Part shown: positions 46,301 through 58,227 of the stretch, in pieces
Layout of the letters: each line of letters opens with the position of its first letter
How positions within the stretch are numbered: position 1 is the stretch's first letter
Assembly: GCA_016802295.1 (NCBI GenBank)
Contig: JAESIW010000138.1
Location: 1,792,521-1,856,520 of the forward strand
Origin: Brachionus rotundiformis
Taxonomy: Eukaryota > Rotifera > Eurotatoria > Ploima > Brachionidae
Length of the DNA stretch: 64,000 nt
Direction: 5' to 3'
The notes under the pieces: generated by a model
Database searches by the model: none
Told to the model about the DNA's origin: nothing
Seen by the model: the letters and a program-made list of their open reading frames with translations, nothing else
Position numbers and translations under genes: made by a program

Positions 46301-47914
46301 GCATTCCAAGGAAAAACCATTGGCCACATTCTACCGTGTCTCGTTTTATGGCAAAGCTTTTGAGCAGGAAAATAACAAGGTTTATATTTACAAAGAGCCA
46401 AGCAATACAAAATTGTTCGAAATTTGTGACAGATTGAGGAAAATTTACTCAAAACGCTTTGGTCAAAAAGAAAGTGTTGAAATTTTGAGTGACAGTAGAA
46501 AAGTAATTAATAAAATTGGAAAATTAGCAGAAAAATTTAAATTATATTTTAATTTTAATCAATTAAAGCCGAGTGAGTTAAATTTAGATACTGAGACCAA
46601 AAATTACATCCAAGTGACCTATGTGCAGGCTTATTTTGAAGATAATGACACACTGGAAAATCGAATCACCTATTTTGAGCGAAACAATAACCTGAAAAAG
46701 TTTTACTATGAAATTCCTTATCAAATGAAGGAAAAAGAATCGAATGGTGAGTCGATTCAGCTACAGCCACAACAGCATAGCGAACTTTTGACTTTGTGCA
46801 AGAAAAAAATAATTCTTGAAAGTAATTAACTCCATGTTTTTACCATAACCAATTTTTTAATTCTCACTTATTCCTTACTTAATTATATCTTGATTTAACT
46901 AAAAATATATACTTGTAAATGACATTTATTGGTCAACTAATAAATGTCTAAGTTATATGATAATATTAATTATTTAAATATGTTTTTTTAAAATTAATTA
47001 TAAAATTTGCGCTTTGGTAAATGGAAATATCCATTGTCCACCCAAAAAAATGTTATTTTTCAAATTGGTAAATTAATTATTGATATTCTAATTTTTATTC
47101 AAGCTCTGAATTGGTTTCCATATGTGAAAAAAAGAATTTTGGTGGTTTACGAAAAACCCATAGAGCTTAACCCTTTGGAGACAGCGATTGACGCTATTCG
47201 GCTAAAAATCGAAGATTTTGAGAGCATACTAAAGAAAAAAGACATCACCTTGCTGGAGCTTTATCTCCAAGGTGGTATAATGCCTCAGGTGAGATAAATT
47301 AGTTTGATTATTTGAAACAAATAGACTAATCAAGTACTCTAGGTTCACAAAGGACCACTGGCATATGCCGAAGCCTTTCTGGACCCAAATGAGTTCAATT
47401 CAGTTTACTCAAAGGAGCTCAAGAAAAAGTTCAAGCTCATATTCAAAAAACTGATTGACTCGTACAAAAAAGGCATTGATTTGTACCTCCAGCTTGGCAA
47501 AAAGATTACTGAATCGTGCACAGATGGACACTTGAATTCGAAAAATTCCGCCATCAGCATTTCAAATCAGACCAACAAATACTTGGAAATGTACCGCATA
47601 TTGGCTGAAAAATTCTCCGAATTGGAAAATAATTTCAGAAATTTGTTATTAATTGAAGGGGTTAGTCGCCATTTAATCGATATTGATCTATTTAACATCC
47701 TATCTGATAGGAAAGAGGAAAAAAAATAGGAACAAAAGTGTAATTCTAGCTTAATATTAGATATATCTAATCTTAGAAATTTGATATTTAAAAATTTAAT
47801 TTATTAAATTTGTTTTATTTAAAGGACTTTGAGCTTTACCAACTTCAATTAAACAATTCCCAAGTAGCTCGGTTGCAGATGGACAATACAACTGTGAGCT
47901 CAAGTCAGGCGTGA
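37328..47914 (+). CDS. DOCK-D (zizimin; DOCK9/10/11-type) Rho-GTPase exchange factor
   Basis: Seventeen exons: 37328-37423, 37468-37793, 37841-37910, 37958-38056, 38111-38686, 38746-38991, 39062-39815, 40165-40997, 41056-41271, 41482-41597, 42671-43329, 43522-44425, 44664-45624, 45915-46821, 47104-47288, 47343-47660 and 47825-47914; about 2451 aa. DOCK-D proteins activate Cdc42 and are recruited to membranes by a PH domain. Seen: N-terminal VEPVDYDLYV; the PH domain (about 170-305) with HQGWL, SFKRRYFHLR and a C-terminal DDWFSKLDKI helix; DHR1/C2 with LYLYPICLKYDTQK and PQFYDEIKILLP; Armadillo-like core with CNHEHYVAF; DHR2 with MLIDSQYCLAKSYA, FKKITPNIE, FYRVSFYGKAF, WFPYVKKRI and QVHKGPLAYAEAFLD, whose Val is the nucleotide-sensor position. 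The PH domain separates it from DOCK6/7/8. Linkers are longer than in human DOCK9. Intron 10 (1073 bp) carries repeat copy C. Confidence 0.92.
41790..42423 (+). repeat. Dispersed GC-richer repeat, copy C, in DOCK intron 10
   Basis: Full-length copy from GTCACC to GGTGAC inside the longest DOCK intron. Compared with copies A and B it lacks about 8 bp after GAGCAC and has GACTACTCTCAGT where they have GACTGCTTTGTGATT. Near its 3' end CCCCCTCTCCTCTTTGTCTACCAGG (given here in two parts: CCCCCTCTCC, TCTTTGTCTACCAGG) is a third occurrence of the element's CTCCTCTTT motif. It is on the same strand as DOCK and should be spliced out. Confidence 0.85.
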
Positions 47915-48414
47915 TTTCATACTTTTAATTTCGTGAACATATTTTTAAACGAGGCTAAAATGGTGCAATTTTTTATCAATTATTATTTTATATTTTGAAT
48001 TGAGTTTAAAACGCTTAACGTGTTTCTCTGCCAAAAACGAGTGCAAAACAATTTACGGAGAATAGATAAATTTTAGTTTATTAATTTTGGTAATTTTGGT
48101 ATTAATATTTATTGTACAATTGAGAATAAAAAAAAACAGCACTTGGTAAAATTTATTGACCATAATAAGTCTTTTGAATAAAATTTAATAAAAAATCATA
48201 ATTTGTATTTATTAAATTTTTTTGAAAAGAAAAAATAATTAAACAAGAAAATATTGTAACTTTAAGGAAAAAGAATATTTTTTATATTTATTTTCTATTT
48301 TTCATTAAAAAAAAAAATCTCAAATTTTTAAAGTTTGTACAAATCTAATTACAATTAAGATATATTTTTTTTATTTCCTAAAAATTTTATAATATTAACA
48401 AATGAACAAAATTA
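47915..48414. other. AT-rich convergent 3' flank
   Basis: About 500 bp between the convergent ends of DOCK and a GPCR gene. It must contain both 3' UTRs; an AATAAA lies near 48123 (plus strand). Otherwise only A/T-rich sequence. Confidence 0.5.
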
Positions 48415-49812
48415 TTAGCAAAAATCACCACTGAAAAATTTATTTTTTTTTATATTTTTTGCCAAAGTGTAGAAATCTTTTCGAAAACTTTTGCTCAAAA
48501 ATGAGTAAATAATTGGATTGATAAGATTGTTTAGCATGTATAAATTGGACCAGAAAATATTGTAATTGACAATTTCCAATGTTGAAAGAACCCATGGTAT
48601 CCAGCTAAGTACAAAAACAACAGTTACCAGGAAAAACATTTTGGCCACTTTCCAGTCCTTCCTCAGGAACGAGTTCCAAACACTAAAATTCGAAAGTCTT
48701 TTGCGATTCATGTAAGTTTGTTGTTGTGGCAAGTCGTCCACATCCATCTGTGTTGGGCTATTTTCTTGGTTTGTTTCACTATTCATTATAAATAGTCTTG
48801 CCATATTTTTCGGCTTTTGCTCTTGGTAAATATAATTCTGCGCTTTGCACCTAAAATTATCTTTTGACACTTCGTTTGTCTTGATGGGCGACTGCTTTTG
48901 GTCAATACTTTCACTAATTGTGTTTATCTTGGTATTTGGCTTGTACTTTTCGGAATAGTCTGTAATGTATGATTCACTCATGGGACAACTATTGCTAATC
49001 ATTAACCATTTATGTCGAAAATCAAACTCATTCTTTGCCTGCTCGTTCTCAAAGCCATCTGTTTTATTTTCTGATATCTTGGTCAAGTCTGTCTCGCGCT
49101 TTTTTTCACTGGACTTTTCCGAATTGGTGAAGCGGACTAAAAAATTGTACAATAGTGCTTTTTTAGGCTGGTATGAATCCAAATTTTTTATGAATATCCT
49201 ATTGCCAGCTCGTTTGACAACCAAATAGGACTTTATGTACAAAACAATCATTCCAAACATGATAAGACTCAAGACAACAATACAAAAATTGCTGTATACC
49301 GAAAAATATAATCTAAAATTAAAGATTATTATATTGTTCTTTGCCATGCAGGTTTTTTGGTGCTGATTTGGCTCGTAGAAGACAAAACACCAGATAGCAG
49401 CGACAAAGCAGAGAACGACAGCGACCACAATCGCTCGTTTAGTGTTGTACACAAGGCTTTTTTGCAGAAATCGAAGCCGTGTCATGGTCTTGGCACTAAT
49501 GGTTTTGTAGCGTTCCAGAGCGATCAGGCCCAATAGGCTGCATGAAATTGAGCTGCAGAAATAGCGCATGAAGTAAACTAGACCACAATAGAATACGTCA
49601 TTTATGTAGAAATTTTCCATAGAGGAAAAAATTGTCATTGGAATTACGCAAGTGGAAATGAGCAGGTCGACCAGCGCCAAAGACCAAAGTAGAAAAACAG
49701 ATGCGTTCGAGTTGGTGCGATTTTTGTACACTAGTAAAATGGCTGAGTTAAACAATGTGCCAAATATGGACAAGAGTGACATGTAAACTATAAAAATAAT
49801 ATAAGTTGACAT
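48415..49812 (-). CDS. Rhodopsin-like (class A) GPCR, orphan
   Basis: Single exon, 465 aa. Seven membrane segments with class A marks: LWSLALVDLLIS in TM2 (Asp present), CGL with Cys at the start of TM3, ALERYKT for the DRY position, SWIPW in TM6, and NNLINPIIYSFLSKSFRKDF for NPxxY and helix 8. The third cytoplasmic loop is very long (about 160 residues, Ser/Lys/Asn-rich). The N-terminus is almost absent: TM1 begins at about residue 4, without glycosylation sites, so either the receptor has a truly short outside part or an upstream exon is missing; I see no good acceptor before the ATG. Probably a peptide or amine receptor; ligand unknown. Confidence 0.88.
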   Translation of the reverse strand: MSTYIIFIVYMSLLSIFGTLFNSAILLVYKNRTNSNASVFLLWSLALVDLLISTCVIPMTIFSSMENFYINDVFYCGLVYFMRYFCSSISCSLLGLIALERYKTISAKTMTRLRFLQKSLVYNTKRAIVVAVVLCFVAAIWCFVFYEPNQHQKTCMAKNNIIIFNFRLYFSVYSNFCIVVLSLIMFGMIVLYIKSYLVVKRAGNRIFIKNLDSYQPKKALLYNFLVRFTNSEKSSEKKRETDLTKISENKTDGFENEQAKNEFDFRHKWLMISNSCPMSESYITDYSEKYKPNTKINTISESIDQKQSPIKTNEVSKDNFRCKAQNYIYQEQKPKNMARLFIMNSETNQENSPTQMDVDDLPQQQTYMNRKRLSNFSVWNSFLRKDWKVAKMFFLVTVVFVLSWIPWVLSTLEIVNYNIFWSNLYMLNNLINPIIYSFLSKSFRKDFYTLAKNIKKNKFFSGDFC

Positions 49813-51052
49813 TTTTTTTATTTTTTGGCAATATCAATGTAAATTTTTTTCAATTTAAATAAATTGATTTTTTTTTGTTATCAAAATTTATTAGATTAGA
49901 TTTATTGAGTTTTTTATTGTGGTTTTTGATCACTGATGTAATTATTTCTCTTACTAGCAATAATTAATTTAATCAAAAAAAGATTTATCTTTTTTGACTA
50001 ACTTTTCCAGATATTAAATCATTTCACAGCTAATAAGCATAATAAAATATGTATATTTTTTTTAATCAAACCATTTATTTTTAAATAAAATAAATGCTAA
50101 TTAACAATTTATTTATTTTTATTCTCAAAAAGATTGACCCAATTCAAATTAATTTAAATAACAAAAATAGATCAATAATTAGATACAGATTTTTTTTTTT
50201 CCAAAGAAATAAAATACTAAAATATTATGAATATCTTGAAATTCACTTTATAAACTTTAAAAACGCAAAATGTTACCTAGTTCTTATTGTTTTGAATTTA
50301 TTTATAAATTTTTTAAATAAAAGAATTCAATTTTTATATATATTGAATAACAATCATAAATTAAAAGACTGGAAATTCAGCATAAAAATAACACAAAAGC
50401 TTGGATACCAGAAATCTATTCAACACTGTATTTCTTTTTTTGGTACATTATTTATTAGAGAACTTTTAAAAAAATTGGCTATCACCTCTCTCAATTAACA
50501 CCTATATTAATATCATACATTTGAAATATTATTTAATATTATTTATATCATTATTTTAAGCATAAAAAATAAAAAACATTTTTTGATCTAGCACTTGTAT
50601 CTCGTATCAAGTGATTATGGTAGGTGAAAATAAAGTATATAATAATTTGCTCCAACCTTAAATTTAAAAGCTAAAAGCTATTACATATTTATGATCTAAT
50701 CTCAAGTTAAACAATATATTTTATTAGTTAATTTTTAAAATATTAGTTTAATAAAAATCGAAATTTAAAATAAATATTTTGCTTATTTTTTTAATTTCTA
50801 AAAATCGAATAAAAAAATTAGGATTGAGTCGAATAACATGTTTTTAAACATGGAAAATCTCAGCAAGGTTTCCAAAATAATTATTCCACAATTTTCAAAC
50901 AAAAATTTAAAATTTTAATACAGGTAAAATAAAAATTCTATTTAACTAACCTTTTTTCTATTTTTTTTTATAATTTTTTCAATTCATTAAAAAAAGTCTC
51001 AAATCCAAACTAGCTTTCGGATCTAAAGCCTTTTTTAAAATTCTTTGTAATT
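49813..51052. other. AT-rich intergenic region
   Basis: It separates the starts of two receptor genes on opposite strands. An open frame at 50094-50498 (134 codons) consists almost only of Asn, Ile, Lys, Leu and Phe, as expected from translated A/T-rich DNA, and is not supported as a gene. Confidence 0.5.
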
Positions 51053-54000
51053 ATGTATCAAATTTTATTTTTTATTATTTTTTTTTTCTTAGTTCAATCA
51101 AGATTCTTTGAGCATATTAATAAAAAATATTTTAATAAAATGATTAATGTACCTTTATGAAAGAATGCTTTTAGTGAATTTTGTAACCTGGCTGCTTTTT
51201 GTAAGCCTTTTTTGGACTAATTAATGACCAGAATTTAAAATTTATAAATTAAAAGAACCATGTGACTTTGGTGGTGCCATTTTTGAAATCAAGTCCGCCA
51301 CCAATTCCACCCAAATATCCCATAGACAAGCTTAAAGTGCGCATCTCATGGGATGCCTCACCCGCTTGCGATTTGTTGCCAATTTTTCTGTCCACCTCGG
51401 ACCAATTTAACTGCGATTTAAAAGCTGAAGATCCAGATTTTGACTTAGAGTACCAATTCCAAGAGGGACCATTAACCGAATCATGGAGGGAAATCGAATT
51501 CGACTCAGCTCTCAACTCATTGATTAACATGAAAAAACAAAGTAGAGAAATACGACTTTTTGAATACGAACCAATTTCACAATCAATTCGCTTTGTTGAC
51601 TCTGATTGCTTTGGAACTTACTCAAATGAATCTGAATGCTTTAGCCAACTTGATTCCAATGTGAAGTATTTGGTGCGGATTGTCAACAATTATGAGATCA
51701 ATCTCTTCTTTAAAAATGAAAATTTTGATTATGAAATAAATAAAAAAGACACTTTGGTATTTAATCGTGAACCATTTGATGATCCATTTTTAAACTATTA
51801 TCATGACCAATATGTTGAAATAAATTTCGAAAATGGTTCTGATTTTAGATTAAACTTATCCAATGATTCTGTTGAGTTTTGGTGTGCGGAAATGGCCGGA
51901 CAAGTGGTTGAGGCGCGTTTTGTTGCCGAATGGTCTGTTCATTTTAATTTGTTTCTTGATAAGTTAATTGATAAAATTGGATTTGAAATTAGTAAAATTT
52001 TAATTAAAATTTTTATTTTTTTCTTTAATTGGTCTTTTTACCAAATTGAAGATCAAACCATTTTTACAATGTCTGATTATCAAAGCAATTTTTTTGATCA
52101 CTATGTGGAATTCGATGCCAATTTAAAACCATATTCAATCCGAACACTCTCCAATCCATTCATAATAGAAATACGTAATTTTTGCCAAGATGGAAATTTA
52201 ACTTAATTTTAATAAAATCTTTTACCAGCATTTAAAAATCGAATTGTAAACATTACCAAATTGAGTCTGAACAAACTTAGGGTCGATTGGACTAGGCCAC
52301 TGGGCCAATTTGATTCCATTCAACTAGAATGTCAAGCTGAAGACTTTACTGCAAAAGTGAACTACAGCAAAGACTCTTTATTCGGTCACTGTGTTCATCC
52401 GGAAGCTTTTTCTGGTCAATTGTTTCAAGTTTTTATGTATGTGAAACAAAATGATAACTTTTATAGAACAGATAAAGCTTTTAAACTGATAGGTATGCTG
52501 ACCAAATATTAGATTTATTGGTATTTAATTTTTTTTTTCAAAGAACCAGAAGCTGTAGAAAATGTAAAATTTGATAAATCTTTGGATTATGTAACCATTT
52601 CGTGGAATATGCCCAAAGGCTCATTTACATACTTTAATGTATCGTGCCTAGATTTGAAAACCAATATTGTAGTGGACCGAGAGTCATTTTTGAACCATTC
52701 TGGTGCCAAATGTCAAAATTTGCAATCAAATACAGAATATCAAATTGAAATTACCACTGTTGTGGAAAAAAGCAACTCAATTTCTACAAACAGAACTGTC
52801 ACCACATACTCTACCAGTTAGTTTAATTAATCAATTGAATAATTTAAAAAAATTTAATCATTTGCTTTTTAAAATATAGACAATTTGAGCTCCCTTACTT
52901 TGGATGAATTATCTGTTGTGAATTTTACTGATTACTCATCTGTAGAAATTGGAGACATGATAAATACATTGCAAAAAAATTTTACCATGATCAAGGATCA
53001 GGATGCTTTGAAATCGTATATTGATAGTTGTTCAGTGATTGTGGAAAATGTAGCCTTTCGGCAAACGTCAACAGAAAGTTTGGATATAGTGATATGGCCA
53101 TTTTGGAATCTCATTGACCAATTTATGGACAGTTCTGATCAAATATTCAAAAGTTCGGTGCAAACTTCAAACAAGTGAGTTGAATATTTACCACCGTTTA
53201 TTTTTATCTATATTTATAAAAATAAAGGCTCAGTAAATCGCTTGAAATAATATCAAATAAAATAAATTTTGAACCTTTGACAACTAAATTCTATTTAAAT
53301 ACAACTTTTAATAATTTTTTCGTCAAATCAACAATAATACAAGATAATTCTCAAAATTCTTCCAATATAGGATTTTTATCAAGTAAGGCCGATTATATAA
53401 GATAACCAATTGATAATTAAATTATTTTAAATTTAGATACTAATCAAGAAATAAGCAGCATAAATGCGAATTCAATAGATGAATTGTTAAAAAATGATAA
53501 ATTAAAATATGCGGCCTATTTTAACAAAGATGCTATTGAAAACATGGTATCTGGTAACAAGACACCCAGAATTACTTTTTTGGGATATACAGCAACAAAA
53601 CTTTTCAATGGAAAAGCCAAAAATTTGGATGATTTGGAAGTTGATTGCAATAGCACGCTTCAAATTGGCCCCAATGTCGTATCGGCGTCCAAAATACCAG
53701 GCATTGAGTCTAAAGAAGATCTTCTGACTTTAATTTATGAACAACAGCTGGTAAGATAGTTTCAATTTTTAATTGAGTTTTAAGTGATAAAAAGATAAAT
53801 TATTTTCAATTATCTAGACTCACAGTTGCAGTGACCACTACAGCGTTTTTTAGGCTTTTCTCTAGTTATGAGTTCGGTTAGGAGATCGACCGAGTTTAGA
53901 CAAAAATGGAAACAAATCTCTTAAATTAAATAAATATTTATCTTGTTGAAAAATAAGTTTGTCTTAGAATATAATACAATTGTAAAAAGTGATTATATTT

Positions 54001-55609
54001 AGTTTTATCTTTAACTATAAAATAAATTAGAATAGTAGATAAAATTTCTAATAGGTCTATTTAAAAAAGAAATTGTTTATTTTTTAAAAACTAATTCTTT
54101 GAATAAATTAATGGAAAAAATTTATTTAAAAAAAAACTTAATTAGACTAAATTATATTATATAATAACCATTAGATGGTTTAATTAGTAATGGAATATGA
54201 ATTTTAAGCAATTTAACTTAATAATGGCATTTTATACTAATGAAATTTTATAAAGTTTATTTTTTAGGAACTAATTTAAATAATAATTTTTTTTTTAATT
54301 TAGAATGAAAAATTTTGTGATAAGAGAAAAGTGAAGCATAGATTGGAATGTGTTTTCTGGGATTATGATTTAAGCGATTGGAATCCAGACGGATGCCAAT
54401 ATGTTAAAATAGATACAGATGATAAAGTCTTTCACAAATGTACCTGCAATCACACGACCAACTTTGCACTCTTGATGGTCGTTGATTCGGTCCAGTTTTG
54501 CGACTGGTGCGAGATAGTTTTGTTCTATGTATCTATAATTGGCATATGCACTTCCATAATTGGACTCATAGCCACAATAGTCTACGACATAGCTATGTAA
54601 ATACAAAATAAATATCATTAAATAAGATGGATAAAATTTTTAAATTAGATCAATTCTGCCATCCAGAAAATCAGTCAAAAAAACCGGAATGCTTGAGCGG
54701 TACTCCCAAATGTCCAAAGAATACCTTAAAGTGATAACAGCGTGGTGTTTTAGCCTCTTGGTAATGAATAGTGTCTACATAGCATTTAGTTTTTTCAAGT
54801 TTGACGAGGCGGACATCACCGAATCGCAGAGGGCCTCGTGCATAGCTATCGGGGTCCTTTTGCACTATTTCTTACTTAGCTCATTTTGCTTTTCCTTCTG
54901 CATCACCTTGGTACAACTTATAATTATATACAAAAGCTTCAAAGTATTTAAATTCATTCTCTTAAAGTCTTTGGCTTTCTCATTTGGTAATTTAAAATTT
55001 TTCTTAAACTCTGGTCCTGAATTAAATTTTTACCAAAGGTGTTCCAATTATCCCAGTGGCCATAGTCATAGGCATTAGCCGTGACGCTTACATAAATCCA
55101 AACAACTAGTAAAAATCTTAATAATTAGAAAAATAAAATCAAAAATTTTTTTAAGCTGTTGGCTGCATTCATTGTTCGCGATTTTTGGTGCATTGGTTCC
55201 CATAGCCATAATACTTTTGATCAATTTGGTCCTTTTCATTATGATAGGTCTTAGTCATTCGAACATAATCAGGAAGAGAAACAAATATTTGCACAAAAAA
55301 GAGAATATAGATGAAAAAGGAGCCAAACAAGAGATAATGTTGATCTTGACATGTTTTGTAAATACCGGACTGACCTGGTTGTTCGGATTTTTGGTCACAT
55401 TGCCGGCCGAAGGCGACTGGATATATGCCCGGTTTGTCTATGGTCTAATTTTTTGTCTATTAAATACCACCCAAGGATTTCAAATATTCTTTACCTATTT
55501 TATTATTTCCAAGCGTCGCAGAAAGGTTCTTGAAGAAAAGTTAAAAATTCAACTTGAGCTAATTAAAAAGAAACTTAGAAATCAAAATAATAAAATATCC
55601 TGTACATAG
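51053..55609 (+). CDS. Adhesion GPCR with fibronectin-III-like repeats
   Basis: Eleven exons: 51053-51148, 51256-52174, 52229-52492, 52544-52816, 52880-53174, 53228-53382, 53437-53750, 54304-54596, 54649-54986, 55039-55108 and 55156-55609; 1156 aa. Exon 1 encodes a signal peptide (MYQILFFIIFFFLVQS) not seen in long ORFs. Exons 2-4 hold fibronectin-III-like units (KVRISWDASPACD, LRVDWTRPLGQFDSIQLEC in part, VTISWNMPKGSFTYFNVSC). Exons 5-8 form a GAIN domain ending in the GPS: CVFWDYD, DGCQYV, CTCNHTTNFALLM. Seven class B2 membrane segments follow, with FGVPIIPVAIVIGISRDAY, YCWLHSLFAIFG and LTWLFGF. The autoproteolysis site usually reads HL-T or HL-S; here it is HT-T. The ligand is unknown. Phases agree at all ten junctions. 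Confidence 0.88.
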
Positions 55610-56428
55610 AGTATTATATTTATTAATTTTAATTTACGAAAAATAAATGTTGACCAAAATAATTTATTTATGTTATTATTAATTATTTTTTTAAATTTAT
55701 TGTGTACATTTTTGTACCAATTTTGAATTGTTAATTAGCAGATCGTTTGTTAACCTTTAAAAAATAAATAAGAATTGAATACTATTTTAAGATATTTATT
55801 TTTAAAAAAAGGATTAAAATGTTAAAATTTTGAGATTAGTTGGGCAAATAAAAATGTTATTTAAATTCCATTGTTTAGTAGCTACAATAGTGGTACATTT
55901 TAAAGTCATTAATTTTTTTAAATATAAAATTTTTAAATTATATATTATATTGGCAATTAATTATCAAGCCGTTTATTTTAGATAATGAATTAAAGGTATG
56001 GAATTTTTTAAAGTTTTAAATTAGATTTAAATATTTGCGCTTAATTAATTAATATAATGCTATTGATTGTCAAATCGAATCAAAACAAATTCCTGAATAG
56101 AAAAGTCAATTTTTAAAATATCAAAAGATAACATTAAAAAATAACTTTGAAGAAATAAATTAGATTTTCTAATACTTAAGACCTGCCGGTACCTTGCTTG
56201 TTCACGTGAAATTTAATATTCCTGACAAGTAAATATCATAATTTAAAAATTAATTACCATTTATACATAATTAGCTTCTTTTTTTTTAATTTAAATTTTA
56301 AATTTCAATTTTATTGTAAACCACTTTTCCTATAACTTTTGCCATTTATTTGAATAAAGATAAAAATTTGAATAGTAAAATTTTTGTTTTAAATAATTTA
56401 TTAATGTAAAAGAAAATAAACATAATAA
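55610..56428. other. AT-rich convergent spacer
   Basis: About 820 bp between the convergent ends of the adhesion GPCR and casein kinase genes. No gene, RNA or repeat is recognisable. Confidence 0.5.
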
Positions 56429-57469
56429 TCATATGGTCTCATTGAAGAGAATACTGGGCTTAGTCAATTTCTTGACCCAATCGAATTCCCAGTCAAGATT
56501 CCAGAAGTTATTGAGTATCAGATTTTGAAAGTTCTTAATCAGCATGTCATAGTCAGGCTTGTCGGTGAAGCCCAAATTTCGCGCATATAAAATCAGATGA
56601 TGGATCTCTTTGGGAAGATCCTGGCACAAGTCATCCAGTTTGATGTTTATTTTAGTCTGACCAATTTTTTTATACCTCTCATGAAAGCTGTCAACCTTGA
56701 GACCTTGCCAAGGAAGATGTCCTTTCGAAAAGTAAACTAGCAAATACCCGATTGATTCAAGATCATCTCTACGACTCTGCTCTTTTCCCAAGTGGGTATT
56801 AACACTCATGTATCTGGCAGTTCCAATCAGAGTCTTGTTTTCGCTGTACGGTATGTGTGCGCCTGTCACTGGACTGATGAACTCTTTGGCCAGGCCGAAA
56901 TCTACCATGTATATCTTTCGGTGCTCGTTTGCTGACTGACGTCCGATCAGAAAATTCTCTGGCTTGATGTCACGGTAAACCAAGTTTCTGGAATGAATAA
57001 ACTTTATTCTTCTAATAATTTGGATAGCTATCATACAAATTGTCTTTGGGCTAAACATTCTATTGCACAGGTTGAATAAATCTTCCAAATTGGCCCCCAG
57101 GAGCTCCATAACGAGCACATTATGTGCAGCAAATTGTCCATAGTAGAACATGCGTGGTATTCCATCGCCATTTTTCAGCTTTTCATAGATTCTGTTCTCA
57201 ATTTGTAGCGAATTGGCTTGGTGATGTATTTTCTCGAATTTAATTGCTACAAATTCATTAGTTAGAATATTCTTGCCAATTCTCACATCACCAAAGTTGC
57301 CATTGCCAAACTTGCGCCCTATCTTGTACAAATTAGCTATTATGAATTGTCTATTGGTGTTTGATATTGGGGCTTCATCAACTGATTTTGTCTCATTGGA
57401 ATACATTGGCTTGTCATTTATCAAATCCTGAACATTTCGATACACTTTGTAAAATTTATCTTTATTCAT
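56429..57469 (-). CDS. Casein kinase 1 gamma-type protein kinase
   Basis: Single exon, 346 aa. A CK1-family Ser/Thr kinase: glycine loop GRKFGNGNFGDV (51-62), Lys77 in VAIKFEK, catalytic YRDIKPENF (Asp167), DFGLA (Asp190), and the CK1 signature HLGKEQSRRDDLE. The segments GTARYMSVNTHLG, LPWQGLK and PDYD fit the gamma subgroup, which phosphorylates LRP6 and acts in membrane traffic. The canonical SIN is SVN. Vertebrate gamma isoforms end with a palmitoylated Cys tail; here the protein stops about 20 residues after FDWVKKL without such a tail, so membrane attachment, if any, must differ. No intron, unlike most neighbours: a retrocopy origin is possible. Confidence 0.92.
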   Translation of the reverse strand: MNKDKFYKVYRNVQDLINDKPMYSNETKSVDEAPISNTNRQFIIANLYKIGRKFGNGNFGDVRIGKNILTNEFVAIKFEKIHHQANSLQIENRIYEKLKNGDGIPRMFYYGQFAAHNVLVMELLGANLEDLFNLCNRMFSPKTICMIAIQIIRRIKFIHSRNLVYRDIKPENFLIGRQSANEHRKIYMVDFGLAKEFISPVTGAHIPYSENKTLIGTARYMSVNTHLGKEQSRRDDLESIGYLLVYFSKGHLPWQGLKVDSFHERYKKIGQTKINIKLDDLCQDLPKEIHHLILYARNLGFTDKPDYDMLIKNFQNLILNNFWNLDWEFDWVKKLTKPSILFNETI

Positions 57470-58227
57470 TTTTGATAGACAATATTTCTTTTTATAAATG
57501 AATAGCTAAAAAAAGCTTGCTAGAATGAGTTTTTGAAAATAGTAATTTAAAAATAAAGAAATTAAAATTCCTAATTATAAATTACCTTTTTTTTTCTAAT
57601 CAAGGAGAATTTTTTCCTCCGCAAAATTGTCTCAGTTTATCTATTAATTGATTTTCTAATCAAATAAAACATTTTGTGCTTTTAAAGTCGTTCTCAGTCA
57701 AAAAGTATTGTCTAATTTTTATTTAGGCAGTTTAAATAGGCATCTAAGTAAACAAAGTTTAGCATCTGAAATCATTTATCATTTGGTTGAGCGAATTGGT
57801 ATGAAACTGGTAATGAAACTGTTCTATAATTTTTTAACATTTTTCCTAAATTAAAATCAGAAATATTTTAATTAAATTTAAAAGTTTGTTTTTATTTTAT
57901 AATCAAATTTGAACATAGTCTTGAACTATTTTTTATTACTTTGGTCAAAATACAATTTAGTTATCAAGCTTTCCAAGTTATTATTTATATTTAAATAAAT
58001 TTAAACCTAAAAAATTGATTAAAAAAATGTAGCAAAACTCTAAATTAAAAATTTGCCACTTATGTAATCAAAACCATTTTGGAACTGTAGTATTCTTTTA
58101 AGAAAAATGTGAATTAATTAAAGTGTAAATTTTAATTTAAAAATAAGTAAGAGTTTGCTAAAAAAAAATATGATAAATATCTTCAAATTTTTGTATTGTC
58201 TAATTAAAATTAATATAAAAGATAAAT
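57470..58227. other. AT-rich intergenic region
   Basis: About 760 bp with no recognisable feature. The left end should contain the kinase promoter, the right end the 3' UTR of the Cys-rich membrane protein. Confidence 0.5.

Noticed and set aside
37328..47914. DOCK6/7/8 (DOCK-C) assignment
   Set aside because: The N-terminal PH domain and DHR1 text fit DOCK9/10/11; DOCK-C proteins lack this PH domain.
50094..50498. 134-codon frame on the plus strand
   Set aside because: Composition is nearly all Asn, Ile, Lys, Leu and Phe, as expected from random A/T-rich DNA; no motif or splice context.
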